From contig JBAJFG010000336.1 in assembly GCA_037903475.1 (NCBI GenBank), positions 186,001 to 250,000 of the forward strand: 64,000 bases of DNA, in the 5' to 3' direction. Shown piece by piece: positions 25,736-36,329 of the stretch (position 1 is the first letter of the stretch; every line of letters begins with the position of its first letter). Source of the stretch: Ancylostoma caninum. Taxonomy: Eukaryota; Nematoda; Chromadorea; Rhabditida; Ancylostomatidae. The notes under the pieces were generated by a model. That model was not told the origin of the DNA and searched no databases. It saw only the letters and a program-made list of their open reading frames with translations. The translations under genes were made by a program, and so were the position numbers.

Positions 25736-28464
25736 AACATAAAGTTTCAAAAATTCGACCCTCCGCTGCCCACGCGCCCGCCACATAAACCCTGTCATCG
25801 TTACCCATTTGAAAAAGTAAATTGGCTCATGACGACCAACGAAACGTTGCAGAGATGGAGGAGCAGAACTACAGTCATTTTCCATGCGGATAGTAGGGCA
25901 GCAACAGCTCCGCGGCTGCTATGGAATATATACAAAAGCAAGTTTTTCAGAGGTGCTAAAGGTAATACTATGGAAACAGTGCATTGTAGAACTATTAAAC
26001 ACTTTCACCTCTTACGTAGTGACCACAAGGCATACAAAAAAGCCATATAATTGAGTTACAGATAACAAAGGATAACCGGGTTCCATTAGCAAAGGAGAAA
26101 TACTGAGCAAGCGCATTTGTTGCACAGATTAGCACACTAACCAGTGAAAAAAAGGGGAAGTCATAACAAATTGTTACATCTGAGTGGTAATTCCTTAAAA
26201 TTCATGGACAGACACATCTAATAGACTAGTTTAGTGTGATTTCATGCTGCTGAAGGACCACAGAGCTGTTGATCGTCATTGATTTGCACCTACAGAGGTA
26301 ATGCCACGACATTTTACTACATACATACTCACCATTCACTCTTTTTCATACCGGATTTCTTTCCATTGGGTTTATTGCTACATGGGAACAGATCCATTTA
26401 CATAGATGGGAAAAAACTGCTGCAACTGACATTTTCAATGAGGATACACATTAATTCGTATCTCTTAACATTTTGTTGAGTAACGCTAATGGCAAGTAAC
26501 ATCTTTAAAAAAAAGCTTTCCTATGGAAACAACATCCTCCTGTAGGTTTGCAGTTACATCATTAAACTAGCTTACTTTGGGCACCATAACAAAAAAAACG
26601 TACAAAATTATGTGGCATTGTTGATGTGCTGAGGGGATATCCGACAAAATTCTGAAGTCGTTATCATCCTTTCAAAGAACAAGTACTTTCGATGCTGTTA
26701 GTTACCACTAAATGTGGATGAGGATTTCTCTGCAAAACAATCAAAACAAAAGCGTTCATCTTGGATTGAGCCGAAGATCTAAATAAATTGTTTTGTAGTT
26801 GGTGCAAAAAATAAAAAAAAAGGTACTTTCAAACCAGCCGCCGAGCAAAAAGCTCCATGCTCTTGTACGTCGGCGCTCTACCGCGCATTATCAAGCGATC
26901 GAGTATTCAGTTGCCATTTCTCCATTGCAAATGCGTGAAGCAGACCGTGCAACGAGGATCACTGCGAATCATTCCAACTGCGAAAATTCGACAAAGATGT
27001 GAATTTCGTTCAAAGTAGATGAAAAATACGAAAGGGTCATGTAAGTCGGTGCGAATGTGCAACTTTCTAATATCGTTGATAAAACAAAACGGAAATTTCC
27101 TGCATCAGAGATGATGCAAGGGAAATGCGTATTATTCTGGCATTGACCCAATACTAAAAGATGAATGTCCTGAAATAAAAACTGTGCTGTCAGTTTGTTT
27201 TAGGAATAATCACTGCCACCGAGAAATAATACTAGATTTCCGTGCCTGCATTGTTTTCTTTGACAAACTTGTGAAGTACAAACAAACTTCTGAATTTTCC
27301 TCAAATTTGAGCAATTATTCTCTAAGAACATAGAAATTAAGAGAATCCAAACTGTTAAAAAATATATTCATTCTAGCGTGAAGCGTCTTGCAATATATAA
27401 TGGATTGCACTGCTCCACATTATTAAAGAAGAGAAAGTTTTGCTCTTACTATTTTTTGAGCTTTGAAGTTTTCATTGTTTCATATGTATGTTTAGACTCC
27501 GTTTCGCGCATTATACCCTTACACGGATTTGAACATTAGAATATGCCTTTCCTGCACTTTTCAGCAAGGAGAAAAAAGCATTGGAACATAAAGATTGATT
27601 TGTAGCGTTAGGATTTTTACCTTTATTGAATGAGTCTGTGATTTTTTGGAGAGTAAATGCGTTTTCCCCGCATTCACATTTCGATGATTAAGAATACCAC
27701 CTTAATGCATTACGTAGCAAAGGTTGGAACGTCTAACGTACGTGTCCTCGTGGTTTAGTCATAAGCGGTTAATCCACCACCGCATGTCATACAGGGCTGG
27801 CATGCATAATTGAACCCATGGGCTTTCTCATACCCATGGGTACGGCTACCCATGGGTAAATATGGGTAAACGTAAAACTGCGATGCATGAAACTCTACCC
27901 ATGGATGACGCCTGATAAGTGCCTAACGTGTAATCACGACCATCGCAACAGGTGGACGTCTACTTGAAAAAACGCTGTAATTACGCAATTCATTACATGG
28001 GAGCGTTTTTTATAGCCCGTTTCAAAAAGTTTCTGCTAAGTTGAGTTCCGCCTGACAGTTTCACATGAGCTCCTCGCCCTTCATATCTGTTACATGATGA
28101 TTTCGGCGAACTGAAAATAGTGACACCATTGTAGAAGAAATCACAGATAGAAAATCTCTTTACGCATAGATGGCTTGCCGAACAACAGTTACGTCGGAGC
28201 AAAGGTAAATCAACAATGAGTAAAAGAAATAAGAGCTGAGAATTAATGGACGCCCATCGCTACGGTCGAATTGAGATCGCAATCTTCACCTTCATAACGA
28301 CTTTCAGAACCTATAATAAATGATGAACTCCGATGGAGACAACTAAAGTGGTCAAAACAACCAAAACCACAGAATAAAATTCTCTTGCATCTTATTTACA
28401 TCCGGAAAATCACTCGGTGATTTCCCTGTGGAGTTGCTCATAGCTCCAGCGGGAACGCAAAATA
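25736..28464. other. No recognisable gene
   Basis: AT-rich. A cluster of ACCCATGG(G) motifs lies at 27818-27905, and small hairpins (AAATCACTCGGTGATTT) near 28408. Nothing codes convincingly. Confidence 0.45.
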
Positions 28465-29070
28465 TCACCGAGCGATTTGCTTAGCTCGGAAATGACGTCC
28501 GAACGCGTTAGATTTGTCAGTAGAGTCAGTTGAGGCTTTCTGCCACAAGTCCTGGCTTGGCTTGTATACCACATAATTTGAGATATGGAAGGAGTTTAAT
28601 GGTTTGGTGGGGCACTTCTCCTTGGGGTTCATTTTTGGATTTTTGGCGTGAATCCAAAACGCTTCAATTGCCTGCGGAAATCTCAGTTTCGAATTCAAGG
28701 ATTGTGATTTCTACTTCATAATCGACACGTCGTGCACTCGCATTTGATGACAGCCTAGAGAAGTAGATCTAGGAGAACTCAATTTTCCCTCAAGGTGCTC
28801 CTCGATTCGAACCCAGAGTGGCCGTGCAGTTTCACCAATGTATTCGTCACCGCCTTTGCTACATTTGATCATGTATATGACACACGATCTCATCCAGTCA
28901 CCTTTTCTGCCAAACGGGCAAATTACGCAGTTAGGTGTTATGCAGAAGCGGTCGTAAATACGGTTCCGGACCGAATGGTGCTTCAGGTTCCTTGGTGGTA
29001 TTTCTACGGTCGTGACGAAATCTTCCAAATCTTGGTTGCAATCAATTGCCTTGTGAATTGTAACGTGCAT
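28465..29070 (-). pseudogene. Penelope-like retroelement C-terminus with GIY-YIG endonuclease (relic)
   Basis: The minus-strand frame 29070-28711 reads RDRF-type sequence, CVICPFGRKGDW, then VIYMIKCSKGGDEYIGETAR and RIEEHLEG. This has the order of a GIY-YIG nuclease: VIY, YIG about 12 residues later, then Arg and Glu. After a stop near 28708, a shifted frame gives QAIEAFWIHAKNPKMNPKEK, the typical element C-terminus. The cysteines (PNCVICPF) fit the region just before the nuclease. No reverse transcriptase lies upstream, so this is a truncated, frameshifted copy. Confidence 0.75.
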
Positions 29071-29439
29071 ATACGAAAAGCAGTCCTATTCGACTTGAAA
29101 GATGCAAACCTTTTCTTCAATTGTCGGAACGTGAGTAATACTCAGAAGATTTCACATCGGATGGTTTTTCAACGCCAAATAACAGATTGTTCCAGGTGGG
29201 AATTCTATTCTTTATCACAACTAGCGCCCCTTCGGGACGCTAGAAAGTGGGGTGCGGCAGCCACTTGGGACATGTGCAAACGCTTCACACTTGCCAAATC
29301 TCTAGAAAATTGATAAAGAAGCAGAACCAATCTTCCAATGGGCCCAAACATGAAGTCCTTCTTATGAGTTGAGTATGAGCATGAATAGTTCGTTCTCCAT
29401 CGTATGGCGTATTCGTGCGTATTCCTCACAACCGGGCTA

Positions 29440-30215
29440 ACGCAGACGCGTTCTCCATAGGCGGAACTGTATCCTGCCGTTCCCCACACTATTGGACAAG
29501 GCAAAATCGTATCCTAGTGTTTTCCAGACTACTGGGCCGCAGCGGGCCCTTCCTCCATCAGAGCGCCCGTATTCTGGCGCCTTCCTCACAGTTAGGGCAA
29601 GCTGGATCTGTTCTCCAGGGGCGGGTTCGCATCCTGGCATTCTCAACACTATCGGACTTAAATGAACCCGTATCCTGACGTTCTCCACACCATTATGCTA
29701 CGACGAGTCCTTTCTCCATCGATGAACCCGTATCCTGGCGTCCTCCACACGACTGGGCCACGGGGGACCCTTCCTCTATCGGTGGACCCGTTCTGACGTC
29801 CTTCACACCACTGGGCCACAGTAGGCCCTTTCTCACCAGTGGGCCACGGGGGACCCTTTCTTTATCGGTGGACCCGCATCGTGGCGTCCCCCGCACCATT
29901 AGGCCCTTTTCTCCATCGCTGGACCCGTGTCATGGCGTTCCCCACAGCACTGGACCACTGCTGGCCTTTTCTCCATCGGTGGACCGGTATCCTGACGTCC
30001 GCCACACGACTGGGCCACGGGGGACCCTTTCTTTGTCGGTGGACCCGCATCCTGGCGTCCCCCGCACCATTGGGCCACGGGGGACCCTTTCTTTATCGGT
30101 GGGTCCCCCGCACCATTGGGCCCTGTCGGGCCTTTTCTCCATCGGTGGACCGGTATCCTGGCGTCCCCCACACCACTGGGCCACGGCGGGCCCTTCCTCA
30201 TCGCTGGTCCCGTAT
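29440..30215. repeat. GC-rich irregular minisatellite, about 60-75 bp units
   Basis: Ten or more degenerate units, with recurring ATCGGTGGACCCG, CCTGGCGTCC, CACACCACTGGGCCAC and GGGGGACCCTTTCT. All six frames are fairly open because stops are rare, giving several spurious proline-, glycine- and tryptophan-rich frames. Confidence 0.9.
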
Positions 30216-30462
30216 CCGTATATAGTTGATTGGATACACAATGTCATGCCTTCATATTCAGAGGCTTTTACTCCTTGTTAGAGCAGAAGCTTTCTCGAAA
30301 AGAACGGATGTCGTGACTACACAGTCGCTGCGAGAATTCAGCAGTGGATGCGGCAATAGCACCCACCAGATGAGGCGACCGCCTAGGTCCAGCCAACCCC
30401 AAGCTTCCGAGACGCTGTAGCTCTCACAACAAGCGTTCGTTTCTTCCTGGAAGTGCACACAT

Positions 30463-30752
30463 CGTCGCAACAGTGGAAGGCGGGTTTTCCCGCTGCGTAC
30501 ATTGTGCAGCCTGAAAGCTCGTAAACACTCCCTCACTCCTATGCGGTGGGACCGCCAGCGAAGGTGATGAAATCACCATCCCGTGCATGCGGGAGAGCCA
30601 GCAGTGACGAAATTGCGGGTCCCGAAGCGAACGTGTCTGCGTCCATGGAAATCGGCCATTTCGCCACACAGTCTGCGCCTCAAGATTGCGGTGTCTATCA
30701 GTGCCGCCGCGTATCTCTAGCCGCTCTAGCCCCCTTACGGCGCTTTGTTTAA
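30463..30752. repeat. Interspersed repeat, about 290 bp, copy 1
   Basis: Collinear with 43319-43620: GTCGCAACAGTGGAA, ACCGCCAGCGAAG, GATGAAATCACCAT, GAGAGCCAGCAGTGACGAAATT, CTGCGCCTCAAGATT and TTACGGCGC. No coding capacity or clear termini; a SINE or MITE is possible. Confidence 0.75.
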
Positions 30753-31102
30753 TAGATGTCTATAAATTCCTACATTGTCATATTTCTGAGTAGAGACCTA
30801 CGGATAGAAGCTATCGCTCCAATTCGAAAGAAGCTGAGATATCAGTGTGCGTCAAAAACTTACGCCAACCCAAAGTTTTAATGAAGGACAGTGCAGTAAA
30901 AAATAAATGGAAATCATCGACATCAATGTCATGACTTCGCATGCATGTCGGAATAAAGTGGCTGCAGTGATATCGATCGATGACGCCTCACATGTTGAGA
31001 GTGCAAGTCTTTGTGCGAGCTGTCGTTGCGCGTGCACCTCAAATTCTCCAGAAATGAAATGCTCAAGAATGGGTTATCCACAGTTTTGAGTGGAACTACA
31101 TG
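30753..31102. other. No recognisable gene
   Basis: Short frames only. Confidence 0.4.
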
Positions 31103-31284
31103 TACAGTCCTTGTCGAAAAGATAGACGGATTCCGTGACTGCGGGAACGCGGTGGGACCCGAACGATGGATGCGGAGAGAGCATGCTGCAGGTGAGAGGG
31201 TGCAGTAGGTCCCACCGCGATTCTGCGGCCGCGACGATATGAAACCGCACGCGCAATCCGTCTATCTTTTCGACAAAGACTGTA
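31103..31284. mobile_element. MITE, TACAGTCCTTGTCGAAAAG family, copy 2
   Basis: The left TACAGTCCTTGTCGAAAAGA and following TAGACGGATT are mirrored by AATCCGTCTATCTTTTCGAC at the right, ending GACTGTA. Interior GTGGGACC / GGTCCCAC also pair. Same family as 15182-15328. Confidence 0.85.
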
Positions 31285-31419
31285 CCACTATAACATCAAC
31301 ATCCTTTGGAGATTCTAGTGATATAAAAATGTCAGAATCAATTCCGAGGTGAGACACTGCCTTTAAGGGCAATATAGATCAGTGTATTCGACACGCGTCT
31401 ATATAATTAACTCAGGCTG

Positions 31420-32820
31420 CCGCTATACTCCTCGAGGAGTATAGCGGTTTCGGTCGCTGCTGTCGTCGACAACGGCGACCGACCGTCGCGGCTGTCGTCG
31501 ACACTGGCGACCGACCGTCGCGGCTGTCGTCGACACTGGCGACCGACCGTCGCCGTTGTCGTCGACAACAGCGACGATCGTCGCCGCTGTCGACGACACG
31601 CCGTCGTCGATCCCGATCGACGACAGCGGCGACCGTCGCGGCGACAGACGTGAGTTTTTTGTTTTTGAACAGGTTTTTTATAATTTTCTGCAGTTGTTAG
31701 TTGTTCTCAGTTAAATCTATGTTTCAGGTGAGGCCTACTGTGCAGAACGAACCAGCCGACTGAAGTGGGCTGCTTCGTAAAATGGGATATCTATCAGGAA
31801 TCGTGAAAGGAAGGTATGAGTGTTTAGCCTGGATAACGGATGGGTCCCGTCACGAAAATTAAAAAACCGAGAAAAACCCGAAAAACCCGGGAAAAATGCT
31901 TATACATACATACATATATACATCAGTTTTTTATGGAAAATTTTTTAAAAATATTAGGCGTCGTTTGTAGTGTAGAACTGGAAATTGTGTGTAATTGCAC
32001 AAAATGATGTATGTATGTATAAGCAGTTTCCCGATTTTTTCGGGTTTTTCTCGGTTTTTTAATTTTCGTGGCGAGACCCACACGTTATCCAGGGACGGGA
32101 CCTGGACAGCTCGATCCAGAATTTTATACTGAATCTAAAGGAAAAAGTCCCACTGCTCCAGCTCTTCAGTGAAAGGCGCTAATCTAGAAGCTGGATGCAA
32201 TTTTTGAATTTTCGTGACGGGACCCATCCGTTAGCCAGGCTAAACACTCATACCTTCCTTTCACGATTCCTGATAGATATCCCATTTTTCGGAGGTAGCC
32301 CACTTCAGTCGGCTGCTTCGTTCTGCACAGTAGGCCTCACCTGAAACATAGATTTAACTGAGAACAACTAACAACTGCAGAAAATTATGAAAAACCTGTT
32401 CAAAAACAAAAAACTTACGTCTGTCGCCGCGACGGTCGCCGCTGTCGTCGATCGGGATCGACGACGGCGTGTCGTCGACAGCGGCGACGATCGGTCGCTG
32501 TTGTCGACGACAACGGCGACGGTCGGTCGCCAGTGTCGACGACAGCCGCGACGGTCGGTCGCCAGTGTCGACGACAGCCGCGACGGTCGGTCGCCAGTGT
32601 CGACGACAGCCGCGACGGTCGGTCGCCAGTGTCGACGACAGCCGCGACGGTCGGTCGCTGTTGTCGACGACAGCCGCGACGGTCGGTCGCTGTTGTCGAC
32701 GACAGCGGCGACAGCGGCGACCGTCGCTAGCGACGCCCCGTCCACGATCAATACGCACGACGGCCAGTGTCGCCGCGACGCCGCGACCGAAACCGCTATA
32801 CTCCTCGAGCAGTATAGCGG
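31420..32820. mobile_element. 1.4-kb foldback element with GC-rich satellite arms and palindromic termini (family 1)
   Basis: Each end is a 28-bp palindrome (CCGCTATACTCCTC followed by its reverse complement; one mismatch at the right). Inward come 32-bp GC-rich units (CGACCGACCGTCGCGGCTGT...) rich in GTCGTCGAC, about 3-4 in the left arm and about 6 in the right. Then come nearly identical arms of about 205 bp (31655-31858 against 32210-32415). An inner inverted repeat follows (GAAAATTAAAAAACCGAGAA against TTCTCGGTTTTTTAATTTTC), and a central loop of about 80 bp plus a unique segment at 32100-32200. No transposase. The near-identity of the arms suggests recent origin or gene conversion. Confidence 0.85.
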
Positions 32821-32975
32821 CACTGTCAGTCGCAGCCAGAACGCACGCATTTGCGGCACTCGCGTGGTTTTTTCTTCTCATTTAGGATGTATGTGTCATG
32901 TCGATCGGTCTTTATAGAGAATCCACCGCAAAGCGATGCGTGAGTCTGCGAGCGGCTGACGCGTCATTTACACTG

Positions 32976-33210
32976 CCGCTATAGTCCTCGTCGTCGGCGA
33001 CGGCTGCCGCCGATGTTGGCGACTGTGCTGTCGGTGCGTATCGCTTGGTCGCCAACATTGGCGATCGGCGGCCGCCGCCGGCGACGGCGGCTGCCAATGT
33101 TAGCGACTGTGGCGCCAGTGTATTTAGATTGTGAGCGGTCGCCAACACTGGCGGCCGCCGTCGCCGGCGACGGCGACGCAGAGTGCTATACTCCTCGAGG
33201 AGTATAGCGG
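32976..33210. mobile_element. Palindrome-ended GC-rich element (family 1), short copy
   Basis: Left end CCGCTATAGTCCTCG, right end CTATACTCCTCGAGGAGTAT. The interior repeats GGCGACTGTG, TCGCCAACATTGGCG and GGCGGCCGCC. Collinear with 61983-62273. Non-coding. Confidence 0.8.
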
Positions 33211-33366
33211 ACACCTTAGTATAAATTGCCCTCCATCAGCGGTGCTCATGCAGCGTCATGTTATTTAAAGTTTTTGAGGTCAAGAAAGAACGGCTAAGTG
33301 TGGTCCGCAAGATGCTCATAGTCATTTTGGGTTTCTCCCAATACCTCGGGTCAACGCTGACCTAGG

Positions 33367-33486
33367 CCAGCATGCATCATTGAAATTACCCACGGTTAAC
33401 GTATTAAAGCTCCATAAATAAATAGCAGGGCCAAATTTGAGGGCGTTAACAAGTTCACCCTGGGTAATCCCAATGGTGCATGCTTT
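33367..33486. mobile_element. Small MITE, about 120 bp (GCATGCATCATTGAAATTACCC ends), copy 1
   Basis: The left CCAGCATGCATCATTGAAAT is inverted at the right (ATCCCAATGGTGCATGCTT). A second copy is at 40507-40626. It lies just 3' of the orphan kinase exon. Confidence 0.75.
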
Positions 33487-33511
33487 AATACGTTGCTTTA
33501 AGGAAGCCTAC

Positions 33512-33636
33512 TTTCCAAGAACTTTTTTGAGCTCTTCCGCTACCGGAGCCAAAGTGAACTTAGGATTCTTCTTGCCATCGGGACGACCCAGATGGGACAT
33601 TAGAACAATGGATTTCGCTCCATTGTCCAAGCAGTA
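33512..33636 (-). pseudogene. Orphan phosphoglycerate kinase exon
   Basis: A 125-bp exon with an intact TTTTAG acceptor and GTAGG donor encodes [20 protein letters not shown], then [17 protein letters not shown]. This matches the N-terminal domain of the glycolytic enzyme phosphoglycerate kinase (ATP + 3-phosphoglycerate), around residues 50-95. The His and Arg of SHLGR bind 3-phosphoglycerate in known structures. The reading frame is undamaged. No preceding (RVDFNVP) or following exon was found within several kilobases on this strand, and the flanks are MITE sequence, so I call it a gene fragment, perhaps transposon-captured, rather than a working gene. A very long-intron gene cannot be fully excluded. 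Confidence 0.75.
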
Positions 33637-33855
33637 CTAAAATAGAATAGTTTCAGGGTGTTGAGGTTCTATTCAATGAAAAACAAAATCTCCAATTGAC
33701 GCGTGCGAGCATCGGACGCACGCAATCACTCACAGAAGATTTTTAATGGAGACTGGTAGATGCGCATAAACAAAATGTATGAAAATGCAGCATGTGTGAA
33801 TGGCCCTTAGAGGCAATTTACACTGGATGCGTACGACTAACGGGTGTGCGTCTAT

Positions 33856-34105
33856 AGGGCAATTTATACTAGATGCGTGCGACTGACGCGCGTGCGTCTG
33901 TATGATGGAGAATAGGGCCCAGTCACATAGCAGTCGTATCGCAGTCGCAGCTCAGGCGCACGCGATTACGGCCTCACGGTGCCCGCACGTTCTTTTCATT
34001 GGGGATGTACATGCTGTGTTGATCGGTCTTCATGGAACATCCCTTGCAAATGGATGCGTGCGACTGATGCGCAACTGACGCACGCAGCTAGTATAAATTA
34101 CCCTT
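33856..34105. mobile_element. Family-2 MITE, intact 250-bp copy
   Basis: AGGGCAATTTATACTAGATG at the left is inverted at the right (CAGCTAGTATAAATTACCCT). Subterminal GCGTGCGACTGACGCG repeats. A truncated left end of the same family sits immediately upstream at 33811-33855. Confidence 0.85.
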
Positions 34106-34273
34106 ATGTGATGAAGAATAGGGCTCAGTCGCAGCACATCAAGGCTGCCGCGTGTTCCCTTCATTGAGGATGTGCATGCCGCGTTGACCGGTCTTCATAA
34201 AAAAAAATCACTCGCAAATAGATGAGTGTGCGTGACGCGCGACTGCCGCACGCAGCTAGTATAAATTGCCCTT
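34106..34273. mobile_element. Family-2 MITE, left-truncated copy
   Basis: Collinear with the right two-thirds of the neighbouring copy (GAATAGGGCTCAGTCGCAG ... CTAGTATAAATTGCCCTT) but lacks the left terminus, forming a head-to-tail pair with 33856-34105. Confidence 0.8.
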
Positions 34274-34672
34274 TACGTACGTGTCTCGTTTCAGAATATA
34301 TGACGCTGCAAACTAATTTGTCCTCGTAAAAGTGCAAAGTAGAAAATGAATGCCAAAATCCGAACGCTTCGAGTCATGCCACCACTTCATTTTCACTGTG
34401 CCATACCCCGAACGGTCCCGATTGTGGCCACTCATTCCCAACTTGCATTTTTATGCGGACAAATCAGTTGGCAGCGTCATATATGTTGTGTTTAAGCTAC
34501 GCCTCAGGGGTCTACGCCTATCGTTCGTCGCAGTCTCATGCGTGACACACACACATGTGATGTAAAGTGCCATAATGCCCACTATATTGTTCACGGTGAC
34601 ACATCATTGGAGACACGTCACATGTTCTCACATTTTATCACTAGCTACTGCGTTAGACGCACGCATCAATCT
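34274..34672. other. No recognisable gene
   Basis: Sequence between MITE copies; short frames only. Confidence 0.4.
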
Positions 34673-34864
34673 AGGGCAGTTCATACTAGATGCGTGCGTT
34701 TGACGCTCGCGCGTCTATATGATGAATGATAGGACCACTCGCACTGCTGGCGCAACACAGACGCACGCGTTTGTGGTCCGCGGCGGTCGCACATTCTTCG
34801 ATTCGCAGATGGATGCGTGCGTCTGACGCGCGACTGACGCAGGCAGCTGGTATAATTTGCTCTT
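34673..34864. mobile_element. Family-2 MITE copy
   Basis: Starts AGGGCAGTTCATACTAGATG and ends CAGCTGGTATAATTTGCTCT, with GTGCGTTTGACGCTCGCGCG subterminal sequence. More diverged than the 33856 copy. Confidence 0.8.
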
Positions 34865-35999
34865 TTCTGCGGATACTATTCCACAAAGGCCGTCAGTGCG
34901 GCATGCACATCCAATATGTATAACAATAGCGCTAACCATTTCGGGGAGACAGTCGAACAACGGTGGTCCATGTTTTTATGTTCTGCCGTTTGGGGTAATT
35001 GGTGCGCTGTGGTCCAGTAATCCACCTGGCTTGTTCCGGAAGCAAATTTTGCCTGCCACTAACAAGTAATGCATATTTTATGCAACCACCTCTATACCGG
35101 TAGGCCTAAAACAGAGCAAAAAGAGGGCAGGAATGCTGCTGTATCATATGACTTTTGAGTTTTGTTTACTTTTGAGATCTGGAGCATCTGGATCCTACTT
35201 GGATAGGATCTTGAAACCTTATTGTTTGCCTTTGCTTCAGCGAACTGCTTCCACAGAACAAACTGGCTGTCCTATAACAACGACATATGAAACGCTCCAC
35301 AGGGCGTTGTTACTTCACAGTAAAAATTCTTTCCGTGCAGGTATGAATTGTTGGGAACGTCTTCAATAGAAGCTTGTTTTCATGAGATTTGATTTGTTAT
35401 GACTTATATGCAGTTTTATTTAACGAGCTAGGAACCCTGCAATATATCTATATAAAAACAGCAACCTTACTGACACTTTTTTTTTCAAAAACTGAGCAAA
35501 GCGCGTTTGCGCCAAATCCAAACGTTGTGGAGGCATTAATGGAACATTTGTTAGTGAGGGGCAAGCATTGGGACCCACAAACGTGGAATACCGTCGAGAT
35601 CCGATGGAGATCCTAGAATATCCCTCAGTGAATATAATCGACTTGGATAGCGAATTATTGATCGATTTTATCGATTTTTTACGGTCTTGCCCTAATTTTG
35701 GTCGAAATATATCTTCTGGGGCCGTTTAGCAAGATGATCACGAATCTGACGATCATTTTGCAAGATCGCTATTGATTTGGTAAATTTATTGATTTTTTGG
35801 GGAGTTTGCTCCGAGCGCACTGCATGGAAATCCACCACAAGAATATCGATCCATTAGTTTTACTGGTTTTCCAGTTTTTAGTCAGAGGTGAGAGAACCTC
35901 TGGCTACTATTATTTAGAAGAAGTACGCAGAACAGCCTCACTCACATCTTCATAGTACTAGTTTATTCACAAACGAACACGCAATGCTCACGGTACAGA
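34865..35999. other. No firm gene; 3' flank of the secreted-peptide gene
   Basis: Frames at 35133-35369 and 35389-35616 have no recognisable motif. AATAAA on the minus strand at 35962-35967 serves the peptide gene that ends at 36000. Confidence 0.4.
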
Positions 36000-36288
36000 T
36001 TACTCTTTAGGTGCCTTGTAAACCATAGGTTCTATGTCTCTCAGCGGTTTGATGTCGATAGGCGCGATATCTCTCTTCTTTCGTGCCATGCAGCAGCGTC
36101 CATATCTACCTTGACAGCAATAGCCTGAAAAGCAGCGGTTGAAATCGCTGTGAGTCATGCGGGCTCCTAAGCTGTTCTGGAAAGGACTCACTTGGTGGAC
36201 GAGGCGTGCACCCACATGAAATGCGAGCAGCCGAAACTGCTCCAAGCAGAGCAACGACAAGAAGAAGGCGAAACACGAAGAGGAACAT
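36000..36288 (-). CDS. Small secreted cysteine-rich peptide precursor, paralog 1 (73 aa, 2 exons)
   Basis: Exons 36192-36288 and 36000-36124, phase-1 intron with GTGAGT donor and TTTTCAG acceptor. ATG at 36288. Residues 1-20 (MFLFVFRLLLVVALLGAVSA) are a textbook signal peptide. The mature part has six cysteines at 25, 27, 35, 36, 43, 44 (CxC, then CC-x6-CC). RKKRD at 47-51 is a dibasic furin/kex-type site, after which a Pro/Asp-rich tail follows (DIAPIDIKPLRDIEPM). A TATA-like CATAAAA lies 33 bp upstream of the ATG, and AATAAA lies at 35962-35967. The paralog at 39695-40013 shares intron position, spacing and promoter. Expected to be secreted and cleaved. Function unknown: peptide hormone, antimicrobial or host-interaction roles are all possible, and none is shown by the sequence. 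Confidence 0.8.
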
Positions 36289-36320
36289 GTCCAACTGTGG
36301 AGCGGGCTGTCAGCAGACCG

Positions 36321-36327
36321 TTTTATG
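36321..36327 (-). promoter_or_regulatory. TATA-like box of secreted-peptide paralog 1
   Basis: GCATAAAACGG on the minus strand, 33 bp before the ATG. The block around it (CTGCATAAAACGGT.TGCTGACAGCCCGCTCCACAGTTGGA) is conserved with paralog 2 at the same spacing. Confidence 0.65.
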
Positions 36328-36329
36328 CA

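Larger units (their letters stand above)
31365..33232. mobile_element. Family-2 MITE (AGGGCAATTTATACTAG ends) interrupted by two insertions
   Basis: Starts AAGGGCAATATAGATCAG and ends TTAGTATAAATTGCCCT. The intact relative at 33856-34105 is only 250 bp. Here the element is split by the foldback at 31420-32820 and the GC-rich element at 32976-33210. The middle piece, 32821-32975 (TCAGTCGCAGCC...GATCGGTCTTTATAGAG...GATGCGTGAG), is collinear with the interior of the 33856 copy. Confidence 0.7.

Noticed and set aside
28797..28815. GATTCGAACCC, a tRNA B-box-like sequence
   Set aside because: It lies inside the Penelope-like nuclease coding sequence and no cloverleaf can be formed around it.
29693..30247. 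Several Gly/Pro/Trp-rich frames of 100-137 codons
   Set aside because: All six frames are open across a GC-rich minisatellite; no consistent codon bias or motif.
32354..32917. Arg/Ser/Asp-rich frames of up to 176 codons on both strands
   Set aside because: They are read-through of the GC-rich 32-bp satellite in the foldback arm, where stops are rare.
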